From Nannocystis pusilla (GTDB lineage Bacteria > Myxococcota_A > Polyangia > Nannocystales > Nannocystaceae): a stretch of DNA of 64,000 bases. The notes beneath the pieces are model-generated. The model did no database searches and was not told where the DNA came from. It saw only the letters and a program-made list of their open reading frames with translations. The stretch's first letter is position 1. Each line of letters starts with the position of its first letter. This document shows positions 18,545 through 26,119 of this stretch, piece by piece. The stretch is taken from assembly GCF_026626665.1 (NCBI RefSeq), contig NZ_JAPNKE010000002.1:10932001-10996000 (forward strand), in the 5' to 3' direction. Made by a program: the position numbers and the translations under genes.

Positions 18545-18952
18545 TCACTCGGGGGTGCCGCAGCTGGCCCAGCGGTACAGCTGGTCCTCCTCGTCCTCGC
18601 TCAGGGCGGGCAGGCCGGCCGGCGGCATGGCGCCCTCGTAGACCTCGTGCATCGCCGTCGCGGCGTGGGTCTTGGCGGCGGCGTAGGTGTCGAAGTCGAT
18701 GCCGACGGGGGCGTTCACGCGCGAGGCCCCGGTGAGCGTCGAGGAGTGACAGGTGGTGCACTTGTTCCACACGGCCGACATCTCCGAGAACTTCGGGGCC
18801 GTCGCGGTGGCGCAGTCGATCTCGGGGCCTTCGCCGGCGTCGTCGCTCTCCTCGCCGCCGCCGCAGGCCACGGCCGCCAGCGGCGCGAGGGCGAGGGCGA
18901 ACAGCCAGGTACGAAGATCGGTGAAGAGGGTGCGTACACGCGAATGAGTCAT
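18545..18952 (-). CDS. Cytochrome c-like lipoprotein
   Basis: 135 residues from ATG 18952. Signal and lipobox APLAAVACGGG, a short acidic linker, then one heme-binding CxxCH motif in VWNKCTTCHSSTLTG and a distal-Met region GAMPPAGLPALSEDEE near the C-terminus. This is the pattern of small monoheme cytochrome c domains common in myxobacterial lipoproteins. Electron partners are unknown. It is convergent with gdx; palindromic elements fill the gap. Confidence 0.8.
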   Translation of the reverse strand: MTHSRVRTLFTDLRTWLFALALAPLAAVACGGGEESDDAGEGPEIDCATATAPKFSEMSAVWNKCTTCHSSTLTGASRVNAPVGIDFDTYAAAKTHAATAMHEVYEGAMPPAGLPALSEDEEDQLYRWASCGTPE

Positions 18953-19212
18953 GAGAGCCTCGATCGCGCGGACGATAGCCAGCGAGGAGCCGCGCGCGCA
19001 AGAATCGTTCCCGCGCCCGCCGCTGCGATCGCCGGTGCGCAGTCGTCCGCGCTCGCGGCGGCCTCGGCGAGGCGCATGGCGCACCTGGGCCGGGGGCGGT
19101 CGGGTCGCTCCGATTCGGGTCGAAAGGCCGAGCTCGTCGAGGGCAGGCTGCCGGAGCGGCAGATCGTGCGCTGCGCCGCCTGCCGGCAGCCCGTGTGGCG
19201 CGAGTCGGCGCG

Positions 19213-19647
19213 TCAGCGAGCGGGCGTCGGCGCGGGCGCGTAGGCCCGGGCGAGGTAGCCGACGAAGGTCAGCCAGGCGCCGACGGCAGCGAGCGCGGCG
19301 AACCCCGCCTGCGCGACAGGCACCATCGTCATCGACGCCGTCACGCCGCGCGCCATGACGTCGGGGATCGCCAGCAGGGCGAGGCCGCGGAGCGCCAGGA
19401 ACCAGCCGAACAGCGAGATGGCGATCGCCGGTCCGCTCGACCAGTACTGATGATGGGCGATGATCATCAGCCCGGAGACCAGCAGCAGCGCGCCGAATTG
19501 CCAGACGACGATCGGCAGGGCGAAGAAGTCGAGGTCGCCCATCGCCGGCAAGCGGACTGCGATGATGAGCGGGACGACGAGGACGAACGGACCGATGACG
19601 CGGGCGAACGCGCGGGTCCGGGCCCTCGACTGGGGCGTGGCAGGCAT
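19213..19647 (-). CDS. Small integral membrane protein, TetR-linked
   Basis: 144 residues from ATG 19647, preceded by a GAGGAG ribosome-binding site. Four hydrophobic segments are visible (FVLVVPLIIAV, PIVVWQFGALLLVSGLMII, ISLFGWFLALRGLALLAIP and FAALAAVGAWLTFVGYLA). I recognise no family. It lies directly downstream of a good sigma-70-type promoter overlapped by a perfect inverted repeat, and just downstream of a TetR gene on the same strand, so it is the probable TetR target. Confidence 0.72.
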   Translation of the reverse strand: MPATPQSRARTRAFARVIGPFVLVVPLIIAVRLPAMGDLDFFALPIVVWQFGALLLVSGLMIIAHHQYWSSGPAIAISLFGWFLALRGLALLAIPDVMARGVTASMTMVPVAQAGFAALAAVGAWLTFVGYLARAYAPAPTPAR

Positions 19648-19690
19648 GGCACTCCTCCTCGGTCGTGACCACGAGTAGGTCGTGGATTCG

Positions 19691-19705
19691 TAGACCTTTG
19701 GTCTA
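19691..19705. promoter_or_regulatory. Probable TetR operator
   Basis: TAGACC-TTT-GGTCTA is a perfect inverted repeat with 6-bp arms and a 3-bp centre. It lies 44 bp upstream of the membrane-protein start codon and immediately downstream of a -10 box, in the gap between the tetR gene and its likely target. Confidence 0.7.
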
Positions 19706-19733
19706 ATAATAGATGACGTGAAGCGGGTGTCAA
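19706..19733 (-). promoter_or_regulatory. Sigma-70-type promoter for the small membrane protein
   Basis: On the minus strand TTGACA (19733-19728) is followed after 16 bp by TATTAT (19711-19706). This is close to consensus and rare in such GC-rich DNA. The transcription start would fall inside the TAGACC/GGTCTA operator, consistent with repression by TetR. Confidence 0.7.
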
Positions 19734-19810
19734 GGCGATGCGGGCCCGATAGCCCGCGCGATGACGCGCGCGCACTTCGGGTCGCGGCGCGCTGGCCTCG
19801 AGGGCGCCGC

Positions 19811-20491
19811 TCAGGTCGCGGCTGAGCGACGCGGCCGGAGGGCGCGGGCTGCCGGCCAGAGCGAGCCGGGTGCCGCACCGAGCAGGCGCTCGATCGCATC
19901 GGCGGTCGCCTCGGCCATCCGGGCGACGTCGGGCTCGCCATGCGGGTCGGCGACCACGGCCTCGGCGATGGCGCGGCCGAGGTCGTGGCGGAGACAGAGG
20001 AGCATCCGGGCCGTCTGCTCGGGGTCGGGGGCCGTGAAGGCGCCCTCTTCGACGCCCTGGCGGATGATCTGCGCGAGCAACGGGGTGACGCGCCCGAGGC
20101 CGTGGACGAGCAGCCGGTGGCGGAGCAGCGCGTTCTCGTCGGCGTACCACGAGCGGGCGACGTCGACGACGATGCGCCCCTCGTCGCGTTTCCAGTCGTC
20201 GACGGCGGCGAAGTGGCGCTCCAGCTTGTCGCGACCGGACAGCCCGCGGTCTTCGACGAGCGCGCGCAGGTCGGCCTCGACCGCCGCGGTCCGGCGCTCC
20301 ACCAGCGCCAGGAGGACGTCCGGCTTGGACTCGAAGTAGTGGTAGAAGGCGCCCTTCGACATCCCGAGCGCGTCGAGCAGGTCCTGCAGCGACATGGCGT
20401 CGTAGCCCTTCGTCGCTACCAGGCGCTCGGCGGCGTCGAGGATCGCCGCCCGCTTGGCGTCGTGCAGCCGGGGGTCGATGCGCCGCGTCAC
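19811..20491 (-). CDS. TetR/AcrR family transcriptional regulator
   Basis: 226 residues. The N-terminal helix-turn-helix is clear: AILDAAERLVATKGYDAMSL, then DLLDALGMSKGAFYHYF followed by ESKPDVLLALVERR. The C-terminal ligand-binding domain is unassigned. It is transcribed in the same direction as the downstream membrane-protein gene but is separated from it by 163 bp containing the promoter and operator, so it probably represses that gene in response to an unknown small molecule. Palindromic elements occupy the gap upstream, toward lysA. Confidence 0.9.
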   Translation of the reverse strand: MTRRIDPRLHDAKRAAILDAAERLVATKGYDAMSLQDLLDALGMSKGAFYHYFESKPDVLLALVERRTAAVEADLRALVEDRGLSGRDKLERHFAAVDDWKRDEGRIVVDVARSWYADENALLRHRLLVHGLGRVTPLLAQIIRQGVEEGAFTAPDPEQTARMLLCLRHDLGRAIAEAVVADPHGEPDVARMAEATADAIERLLGAAPGSLWPAARALRPRRSAAT

Positions 20492-20590
20492 GCCGGCCCT
20501 TGTAGCACGCGAGCGACGGCCGCGCTCACCGGGCGAGCGCGCGGCGATCGGACCTATCCCATGCGACAGGCGCCGGCGCGGCTGCGACGT

Positions 20591-20682
20591 GCATGTCCCG
20601 AGGGACAGGAGCGCTCGAATCGGTAGACATGTCCCGAGGGACAGCCTCGACGCCGGTCGCCGAACGACATGTCTCGAGAGCC
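20591..20682. repeat. Three palindromic elements 3' of lysA
   Basis: Copies at 20591-20609 (GCATGTCC-CGAG-GGACAGG), 20626-20644 (GACATGTCC-CGAG-GGACAG) and 20666-20682 (GACATGTCTCGAGAGCC). The first two share an identical 16-base core. They end a few bases before the lysA stop codon at 20688. Confidence 0.75.
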
Positions 20683-20687
20683 AGGCG

Positions 20688-22017
20688 TCAGCGCGCCAGC
20701 CAGGCCGGGAGCTGCTCCTCGGCGATGAGCGCGTCGACGGTCTTGCGCGGGCGCGTGACCGCGAACTGCCCGCCGCGCACCATGACCTCGGCGGCCAGCG
20801 GGCGGGTGTTGTAGGTCGACGCCATGGCCATGCCGTAGGCGCCGGCGCTGAGGATCGCCAGCAGCTCGCCGGGTTCGGCCGGGGCGATCAGGCGGTCCTG
20901 GGCCAGGAAGTCGCCGCACTCGCACACCGGCCCGACGACGTCGGCGCGGATCGTCGGGCGCTCGCCGGCGGCCGCGTCGACGGGGACGATCGGGTGGTAC
21001 GCGCCGTAGAGGGCGGGGCGCAGCAGGTCGTTCATCGCCGCGTCGACGATCACGAACTCGCGCTCGCCGCTGCGCTTGCGCCCGATCACCCGCGTGAGCA
21101 GCACCCCGGCGCTGCCGACCAGGTAGCGACCTGGCTCCAAGACCAGCTCGAGGCCGAGGGGCGCGACCGCGGCGGTGAGGGCGGCGCCGAGCTGTTCGAC
21201 GTCGAGCTCGCGGTCGCCGGGCGCGTAGGTGATGCCCATGCCGCCGCCGAGGTCGAGCTGGCGCAGCGGCGCCCCGTCCGCCTGCAGCGCGCGCACGAGG
21301 CCGCACAGGCGCTCGAAGCTGGCCAAGAACGGCGAGGCCTCGAGGATCTGCGAGCCGATGTGACAGGCCAGACCCACGAGGCGCAGCTCCGGCAGCGCGC
21401 GCGCGGCCGGCCACGGCCGCGGCGTCGCCCATGGCGATCCCGAACTTGCTCTCGCGCAGGCCGGTGGCCAGGTACGGGTGGGTGTCGGGATCGATGTCGG
21501 GGTTGAGCCGCAGGGCCACGGAGGCCGCGCGACCGAGGGCGCGGGCGCGGGCCGCCACGCGGTCGAGCTCCGCCACCGACTCGATGTTGATCGCCCGCAC
21601 TCCGGCGCCGATCGCCGCGTCCAGCTCCTCGTCCAGCTTGCCGACCCCGGAGAACACGACCCTTTCGGCCGGGATGCCGGCCACCAGCGCTCGCCGCAGC
21701 TCGCCGCCCGACACGATGTCGGCCCCGGCGCCGAGCTGCGCCAGGTGAGCGAGCACCGCCTGGCTGCTGTTGGCCTTGACCGCGTAGGCGACCAGCGTCG
21801 GGTGCGAGCGGCACGCGCGAGTCAGGGCATGAAAGCGAGCGGCGATTTCGCCGGCGCCGTACACGTACGTCGGCGTCCCCACGGCCGCGGCGATCTCGGC
21901 GAGCGCCACGTCCTCGACGGCGAGCCGGCCGGAGTGCACGCGCAGGCCCCAGCGGGCCGGGGCGGCGAACACCGGCGCGTGATCGGGGCCGGTCTGGACC
22001 ACTTCGGAGCTCACCAC
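20688..22017 (-). CDS. lysA: Diaminopimelate decarboxylase (one frameshift)
   Basis: PLP enzyme converting meso-diaminopimelate to L-lysine. From ATG 22017 the N-terminal barrel has GTPTYVYGAGEIAARF, the PLP-lysine motif VAYAVKANSS, GADIVSGGEL and INIESVAELDR. Near 21395 the frame shifts in a GCGCGCGCGCGG run and continues with GLACHIGSQI, LDLGGGMGITY, LEPGRYLVG, CECGDFLAQD and AGAYGMAMASTYNTRP, all landmarks of LysA. Complete length is about 443 residues. The gene stands alone. Lysine made here could also feed the lysine-hydroxamate siderophore, but no physical link is seen. Confidence 0.92.
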
Positions 22018-22141
22018 GCGGACCTCATCGTCGAGGCTCTTGCCACGCGGGGCGGCGCACTGTCAAACCCGCCCGCGCGCCGGATCCGCGGCCACCGGAC
22101 GCCGGGTCCGCCGCGAGAGGGGGCGAGGGGCGTCACAACTC

Positions 22142-22199
22142 TTTGCCGGCGCACACAACCTTGCTAAGGTTGGGCTGTCACCCTCAGGCCACCGGCAAA
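22142..22199 (+). promoter_or_regulatory. Candidate RNA switch: alternative stems around a strong ribosome-binding site
   Basis: TTTGCCGG (22142-22149) pairs with CCGGCAAA (22192-22199), which runs straight into the ribosome-binding site AAAAGGAGGT. Inside the loop is a second stem CAACCTT-GCT-AAGGTTG (22156-22172). A second CTTTGCCGG copy at 22291-22299, just after the tiny ORF, could pair with the same CCGGCAAAAG. Two mutually exclusive pairings that hide or expose a ribosome-binding site are the signature of attenuators or riboswitches. No known class fits. Confidence 0.45.
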
Positions 22200-22211
22200 A
22201 GGAGGTAACTG

Positions 22212-22289
22212 ATGAACCAAGCAGATCGTTGTGTGTGGAGTACTTGCGCTGCGCCTCGACTGTCGTGCTCTTCAGGAGGTGCGCACTAG
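22212..22289 (+). CDS. Tiny ORF (25 residues), possible leader peptide
   Basis: ATG 22212 follows an exceptionally good Shine-Dalgarno sequence (AAAAGGAGGT ending 5 bp upstream). The peptide begins MNQADRCVWSTCAAPR and has three Cys and one Trp, ending in GGAH. It is too short to recognise. Position between two copies of CTTTGCCGG suggests that translation of this ORF may control the RNA fold. No larger gene follows in this frame, so an orphan micropeptide is also possible. Confidence 0.4.
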   Translation: MNQADRCVWSTCAAPRLSCSSGGAH

Positions 22290-22728
22290 CCTTTGCCGGG
22301 GTCTGAGGCTCGTTTCGCCGAGCCGCCCCTTCCCGTGTGCGCTCTGCGGGGCGCACACGCAGTGACACCCCCGGCCGCGCGAACGCGGCCGTAAAGTCAC
22401 GCCCTTCACCGGGTCGCTCCACGCGAACCAATCCGCGACGGCGCCGCCGCGCCGCCGTAAGTCACCCACCGGTCAGCCCGGCGACTGACCCGCGCCACGC
22501 CCGTGGCACCCGGCCCACCACGGCCGGAAACCCCTGACGGGGTTCACAGCCCCGCAACACAGAACCGGCATCGCGCCCGAGGTGACCCGCGGCGGAGCAA
22601 TGTGCTCCGCCGCTTCTTGTTTGGGTCGCGGCGCGGCGCGCGGGGGGCGTCACGCAGGCCGCGGGGGGAGCGCGGCGCGCAGAGACCGACCGAGGACGCG
22701 GCGGCGGCGCCAGCGACCCTCGGGCAGG

Positions 22729-22777
22729 GCATGTTCTTGAGGACATGCATCGATGGACATGTCCGAAGAGACATGCC
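22729..22777. repeat. Palindromic element pair
   Basis: GCATGTTC-TTGA-GGACATGC (22729-22748) followed by GGACATGTCC-GAAG-AGACATGCC (22755-22777), separated by 6 bp. Confidence 0.7.
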
Positions 22778-22789
22778 GCGGCGGCGACA

Positions 22790-23038
22790 GGACCCTGACC
22801 GGCCGACGGGTCGGCGGTTCAGGCAGATGGCTCTGCGCGCCACCTCCTCGCGGAGCGGCTTCTGCGCTGCGAGGCGCGACGCGCGAGAGCGGTTCTCGAG
22901 GAACAGGTGCACCTCGGGGACCGGCCGGCTGTATCTCTCGACGATGTCGGCGAAGTGCCGCTCCGACGAATCGACGTAGGCCAGAGCGTCGGCCGTTATC
23001 CGGGGAGCGCGCCCACAAGAGCCTGTCCCGAGCGACAT
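22790..23038 (-). other. Possible coding fragment, minus strand
   Basis: From an ATG inside a palindrome at 23038 the frame reads about 80 residues with coding-like codon use (third positions nearly all G or C), including ITADALAYVDSSERHFADIV and VPEVHLFLENRSRASRL, before running into the next palindrome. I recognise no family. It could be a short gene, a remnant, or chance. Confidence 0.25.
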
Positions 23039-23068
23039 GGCCAGGGCGCCATGTCCGATCGGGCATGG
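23022..23068. repeat. Palindromic element pair 3' of ribA
   Basis: CCTGTCC-CGAG-CGACATGG (23022-23040) and CCATGTCC-GATC-GGGCATGG (23049-23068), the second ending 4 bp before the ribA stop codon. Confidence 0.7.
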
Positions 23069-23071
23069 CCG

Positions 23072-23704
23072 TCAGAGCAGGTGGCCGCTCTTGTCGCGCT
23101 TGGTCGCCAGGTAGCGGCGGTTCTGCTCGCGGGCCTCGGCGATCAGCGGCTCGCGGCGGGCGACGGAGACGCCGCCCTGCTGCAGGCCGGCGACCTTGCT
23201 CATGTTGTTGGTGTGGAGCACGACCGAGCCGACCTCGAGGGCGCGCAGCATCGCCGCGGCGACCGAGTAGTCGCGGAGGTCATCATCAAAACCCATGTGG
23301 AGGTTGGCCTCGACGGTGTCGAGGCCCTGCTCCTGGAGGTGGTAGGCGCGGATCTTCTGGGCGATGCCGATCCCGCGGCCCTCCTGGCGGAGGTACAGGA
23401 TGATGCCCGCGTCGCCGCCGGCGATCCGCTGCAGCGCGAGCTCGAGCTGGTCGCGGCAGTCGCAGCGGAACGAGCCGAACACGTCGCCGGTCAGGCACTC
23501 GGAGTGGATCCGCGTGGGCACCTCGGCGCGGCCGCGGACGTCGCCGCGGACGATCGCCACGTCGTCGAGGGTGCGGCCGACGTCGTCGATGAACGAGACG
23601 ATCTCGAACTCGCCGTGGCGAGAGGGCAGGCGAGCCCGGGCGAACACCTGCGCGCCGCGAACGACGCGCAGCGGTCGGGCCTGGAGGTTGTTCGGCACGG
23701 GCAT
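23072..23704 (-). CDS. ribA: GTP cyclohydrolase II
   Basis: Zinc enzyme opening GTP at the first step of riboflavin biosynthesis. About 210 residues from ATG 23704 (an ATG at 23725 is also in frame). Motifs are CLTGDVFGSFRCDCRDQLEL with the zinc cysteines, YLRQEGRGIGIAQKIRAYHL, and GFDDDLRDYSVAAAML followed by LHTNNMSKVAGL. It is a single-domain RibA, not fused to DHBP synthase. It lies 17 bp downstream of the Fic-like gene on the same strand and may share its transcript. Confidence 0.93.
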   Translation of the reverse strand: MPVPNNLQARPLRVVRGAQVFARARLPSRHGEFEIVSFIDDVGRTLDDVAIVRGDVRGRAEVPTRIHSECLTGDVFGSFRCDCRDQLELALQRIAGGDAGIILYLRQEGRGIGIAQKIRAYHLQEQGLDTVEANLHMGFDDDLRDYSVAAAMLRALEVGSVVLHTNNMSKVAGLQQGGVSVARREPLIAEAREQNRRYLATKRDKSGHLL

Positions 23705-23721
23705 GCGGTGCCTATTGCATG

Positions 23722-24470
23722 TCACGCCCGCGAGGAATCAACAATGCTCTGGTAGAGCCGGCTCGACGAGCGGATCCCCTCGTCCATGCTGTCGAGCACC
23801 AGCTGCAGCAGCTGGTCCTGATCGAGCCGGAGCACGTCGTAGTAGGTCTGGCGCTCGTTGTGGTGCAGGATGCACGGCCAGTATTCTCGGCGATGAGGAT
23901 GGCGTTCATCGCCAAGCGCGCCACGCGCCCGCTGATGTCCGGCCACGGGAAGATCCGGATCAGCTCGCGGTGCACCTCGACCGCCAGCTCGATCGGGTGG
24001 GCCTTGCGGCACTCCTCGGTGCGGAACCAGTCGGTCAGCTTGCGCATGCGGTAGCTGATCTTGTCGGCCGGCGCGAGGTCGTGGAAGTACATGCGGTGGA
24101 TCGGGTTGTCCTTGCGGTACTGGACCTGATCCTTCTTGCCCTGCGGCAGCAGCGTCTGGTGCAGCTTCTTCAGCCACTCCAGCGACAGCTGCAGGCGCTT
24201 GCCGCGGGTCTCGAGCAACATGTAGATGCCGTCGCGGACCGCTTTGACGTGCAGATACGCGGGGATCAGGCTCGGCGTCGAGATGATCTCGTCGTCGATG
24301 GCGGCCTTGATCTCGGCGACCGACAGCATCTGCCCCTCGAGGGCGAAGTCGTGGAAGATCCACGACATCATGAAGCGCTCGTCGAAGTTCCGCCGCTGAG
24401 CGGCGTTGAGCATCCCGAGCTTTTCCCAGAGGAGCTCCGAGGACTCGAAGAGCTGGCGATAATTCTTCAT
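23722..24470 (-). CDS. Fic-like protein with a degenerate catalytic motif (one frameshift)
   Basis: About 248 residues from ATG 24470. The fold of Fic/DOC proteins is recognisable: an N-terminal helical part with the ALEGQ segment, then KISYRMRKLTDWFRTEECRKAH, and ELAVEVHRELIRIF leading into PWPDISGRVARLAMNAILIA. The canonical HxFx(D/E)GNGRxxR motif is altered: the catalytic His position carries Phe or Ile and the Asn of GNGR is Ser. So AMP transfer as in classical Fic enzymes is doubtful. A frameshift near 23880 separates the last 50 residues, which read HHNERQTYYDVLRLDQDQ. Its function is unknown. Confidence 0.72.
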
Positions 24471-24719
24471 CCGCGTCGAAAGCACGGCGGGCTCCCTCGA
24501 AATAAGGCAGCGCAACCTACTGATTTTGGCCCCGGGGGTCAATGAAAAAGTGCCCAAGGTATTGTTTTCGCGGGAAAATTTCTCGCCGGAACGGGCCCGT
24601 CCGCAGTCGAGTCCGGTCGGGCGGGGCGCCCGAATCGCCCGCGCGGCCGGCCCCCGGGCTCGGCCGGCCTGTTTTTTGACCGGGCCGGCGAGCGCTGTCA
24701 CACCCGCCTGGCGCGCGCG

Positions 24720-25691
24720 ATGTCCTCCGAGTTCCACAGGCCGGTTCTGGTCCGCGAGGTCTGCGAGGCGCTGGTGCCGGCGCTCGTGCGCGCCGAGGCG
24801 CCGGTGTTCGTCGACGCGACCTGCGGCGGGGCCGGGCACACGCAGGCCGTGCTGGCCGCCTACGCGAATGCCCGACCCGACGGGCCGAAGCTGCGGGCCA
24901 TCGCGCTCGACCGCGACGAGGAGGCGCTGGCCGAGGCGCGCGGGAAGCTGCCGGCCGACGTCGAGCTCGTGCACTCGAGCTTCGGCCGCCTGCCCGAGGT
25001 GCTCGAAGCCGCCGGCGTGACCGCGGCGACGGCCATCCTCGCCGACCTGGGAGTGTCCTCACACCAGCTCGACACGGGCGCGCGCGGCTTCTCGTTCCAG
25101 GCCGACGCGCCGCTCGACATGCGGATGGACCCGAGCCGCGGCGTGACGGCCTCGCAGCTGCTGGCCGAGATCAGCGCCGGCGAGCTCGCCCAGATCCTGC
25201 GCGACTACGGCGAGGAGCCCGACGCCGGGCGGATCGCCACCGCGATCGTGGCGGTGCGGCCGACCACCACCGGGGTGCTGGCGAAGGTCGTGGCCGCAGC
25301 GATGAGCGCGCCGCAGCGGCGCAAGCTGGGGCTGCGGATCCACCCGGCCACGCGCACCTTCCAGGCGCTGCGGATCCGCGTCAACGACGAGCTCGGCGAG
25401 CTCGACCGGCTCCTCGCGGCCGCGCCCGAGCTGCTGCAGGTCGGCGGCCGCCTCGGCATCATCACCTTCCACTCGCTCGAGGACCGCGCGACCAAGCAGC
25501 GCTTCACCGCGCTCACCCGCGCCGAGCAGCCGCCCGCCGGCCTGCCGATCGCCGCGCGCGACCTGCCGCGGCCGCGCTTCGTCGTGCCCGCCGGCTACCG
25601 CCAGGGCGCGGCGCCCGGCGAGGCCGAGATCGCCGCCAACCCGCGCAGCCGCAGCAGCCGGCTGCGCGTCCTGGAGCGCGCGCTGCCATGA
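24720..25691 (+). CDS. rsmH: 16S rRNA (cytosine(1402)-N(4))-methyltransferase
   Basis: SAM-dependent methyltransferase (MraW/RsmH) acting on 16S rRNA C1402, conserved at the head of division clusters. 323 residues starting MSSEFHRPVLVREVCEAL. The SAM site reads VFVDATCGGAGHTQAVL, and ILADLGVSSHQLDTGARGFS, RIHPATRTFQALRIRVN and LGIITFHSLEDRATKQRF are family landmarks. No mraZ lies upstream; the preceding 230 bp are non-coding with an AT-rich patch at 24525-24590 that may hold the promoter. The stop overlaps the FtsL-like start (ATGA). Confidence 0.95.
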   Translation: MSSEFHRPVLVREVCEALVPALVRAEAPVFVDATCGGAGHTQAVLAAYANARPDGPKLRAIALDRDEEALAEARGKLPADVELVHSSFGRLPEVLEAAGVTAATAILADLGVSSHQLDTGARGFSFQADAPLDMRMDPSRGVTASQLLAEISAGELAQILRDYGEEPDAGRIATAIVAVRPTTTGVLAKVVAAAMSAPQRRKLGLRIHPATRTFQALRIRVNDELGELDRLLAAAPELLQVGGRLGIITFHSLEDRATKQRFTALTRAEQPPAGLPIAARDLPRPRFVVPAGYRQGAAPGEAEIAANPRSRSSRLRVLERALP

Positions 25692-26119
25692 CGCCGACGA
25701 CCCATCCTCCGCGCACCGGCAACGCGCGGCGCAACGCCGGGCCGCCGAGCTTCGAGCACGGCTTCCAGCGCGCCGACGACCGCCTGCCGCCGCCCCCGCC
25801 GCGCCGGCCGACCGGGCTGCCGCTGGTGCTGATGCTGGCGCTCGGGCTGCTCACCGCGGCCGGCGTGGTGCAGGTGCGGACGCGGGCGCGGGTGCTCGAG
25901 CTCGGGGCCGACATCGCCGAGCTGACCGCCGAGCACGGGCGCCTGCTCGACGAGAAGCGCCGGCTCGAGGCCGAGCGGGCCTACCTGCGCCACCCCGACT
26001 ACATCGAGGACGTCGCGGCGGGGCGCATGCAGATGGTGCCGGCCACGCCGGACCGGCTGCAGGCGATCCGGCTGCGCGACGAGTCCAAGCAGACAGGTCC
26101 CTCGAGACAGGGCGGATGA
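25688..26119 (+). CDS. ftsL: FtsL-like division protein
   Basis: 143 residues with one membrane helix (LPLVLMLALGLLTAAGVVQV, about 44-63) followed by a coiled coil with heptad-like charge pattern (ELGADIAELTAEHGRLLDEK and on). The topology, the size and the position between rsmH and ftsI identify it as the FtsL-type divisome scaffold; sequence identity is weak, as usual for FtsL. Its last codons (KQTGPSRQGG) are written by a dispersed palindrome at 26092-26110. The stop overlaps the FtsI start. Confidence 0.8.
   Translation: MTPTTHPPRTGNARRNAGPPSFEHGFQRADDRLPPPPPRRPTGLPLVLMLALGLLTAAGVVQVRTRARVLELGADIAELTAEHGRLLDEKRRLEAERAYLRHPDYIEDVAAGRMQMVPATPDRLQAIRLRDESKQTGPSRQGG

Larger units (their letters stand above)
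22018..23071. other. About 1 kb without a confident gene: structured leader, tiny ORF, palindromes and a possible ORF remnant
   Basis: This stretch between the lysA start and the ribA stop holds, in order, the leader stem-loops and 25-codon ORF at 22142-22289, a GTGTGCGC/GCGCACAC hairpin at 22335-22358, a low-GC CGGCGGAGCAATGTGCTCCGCCG hairpin near 22590-22615, palindromic elements at 22729-22777 and 23022-23068, and on the minus strand a possible coding fragment. Confidence 0.5.
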
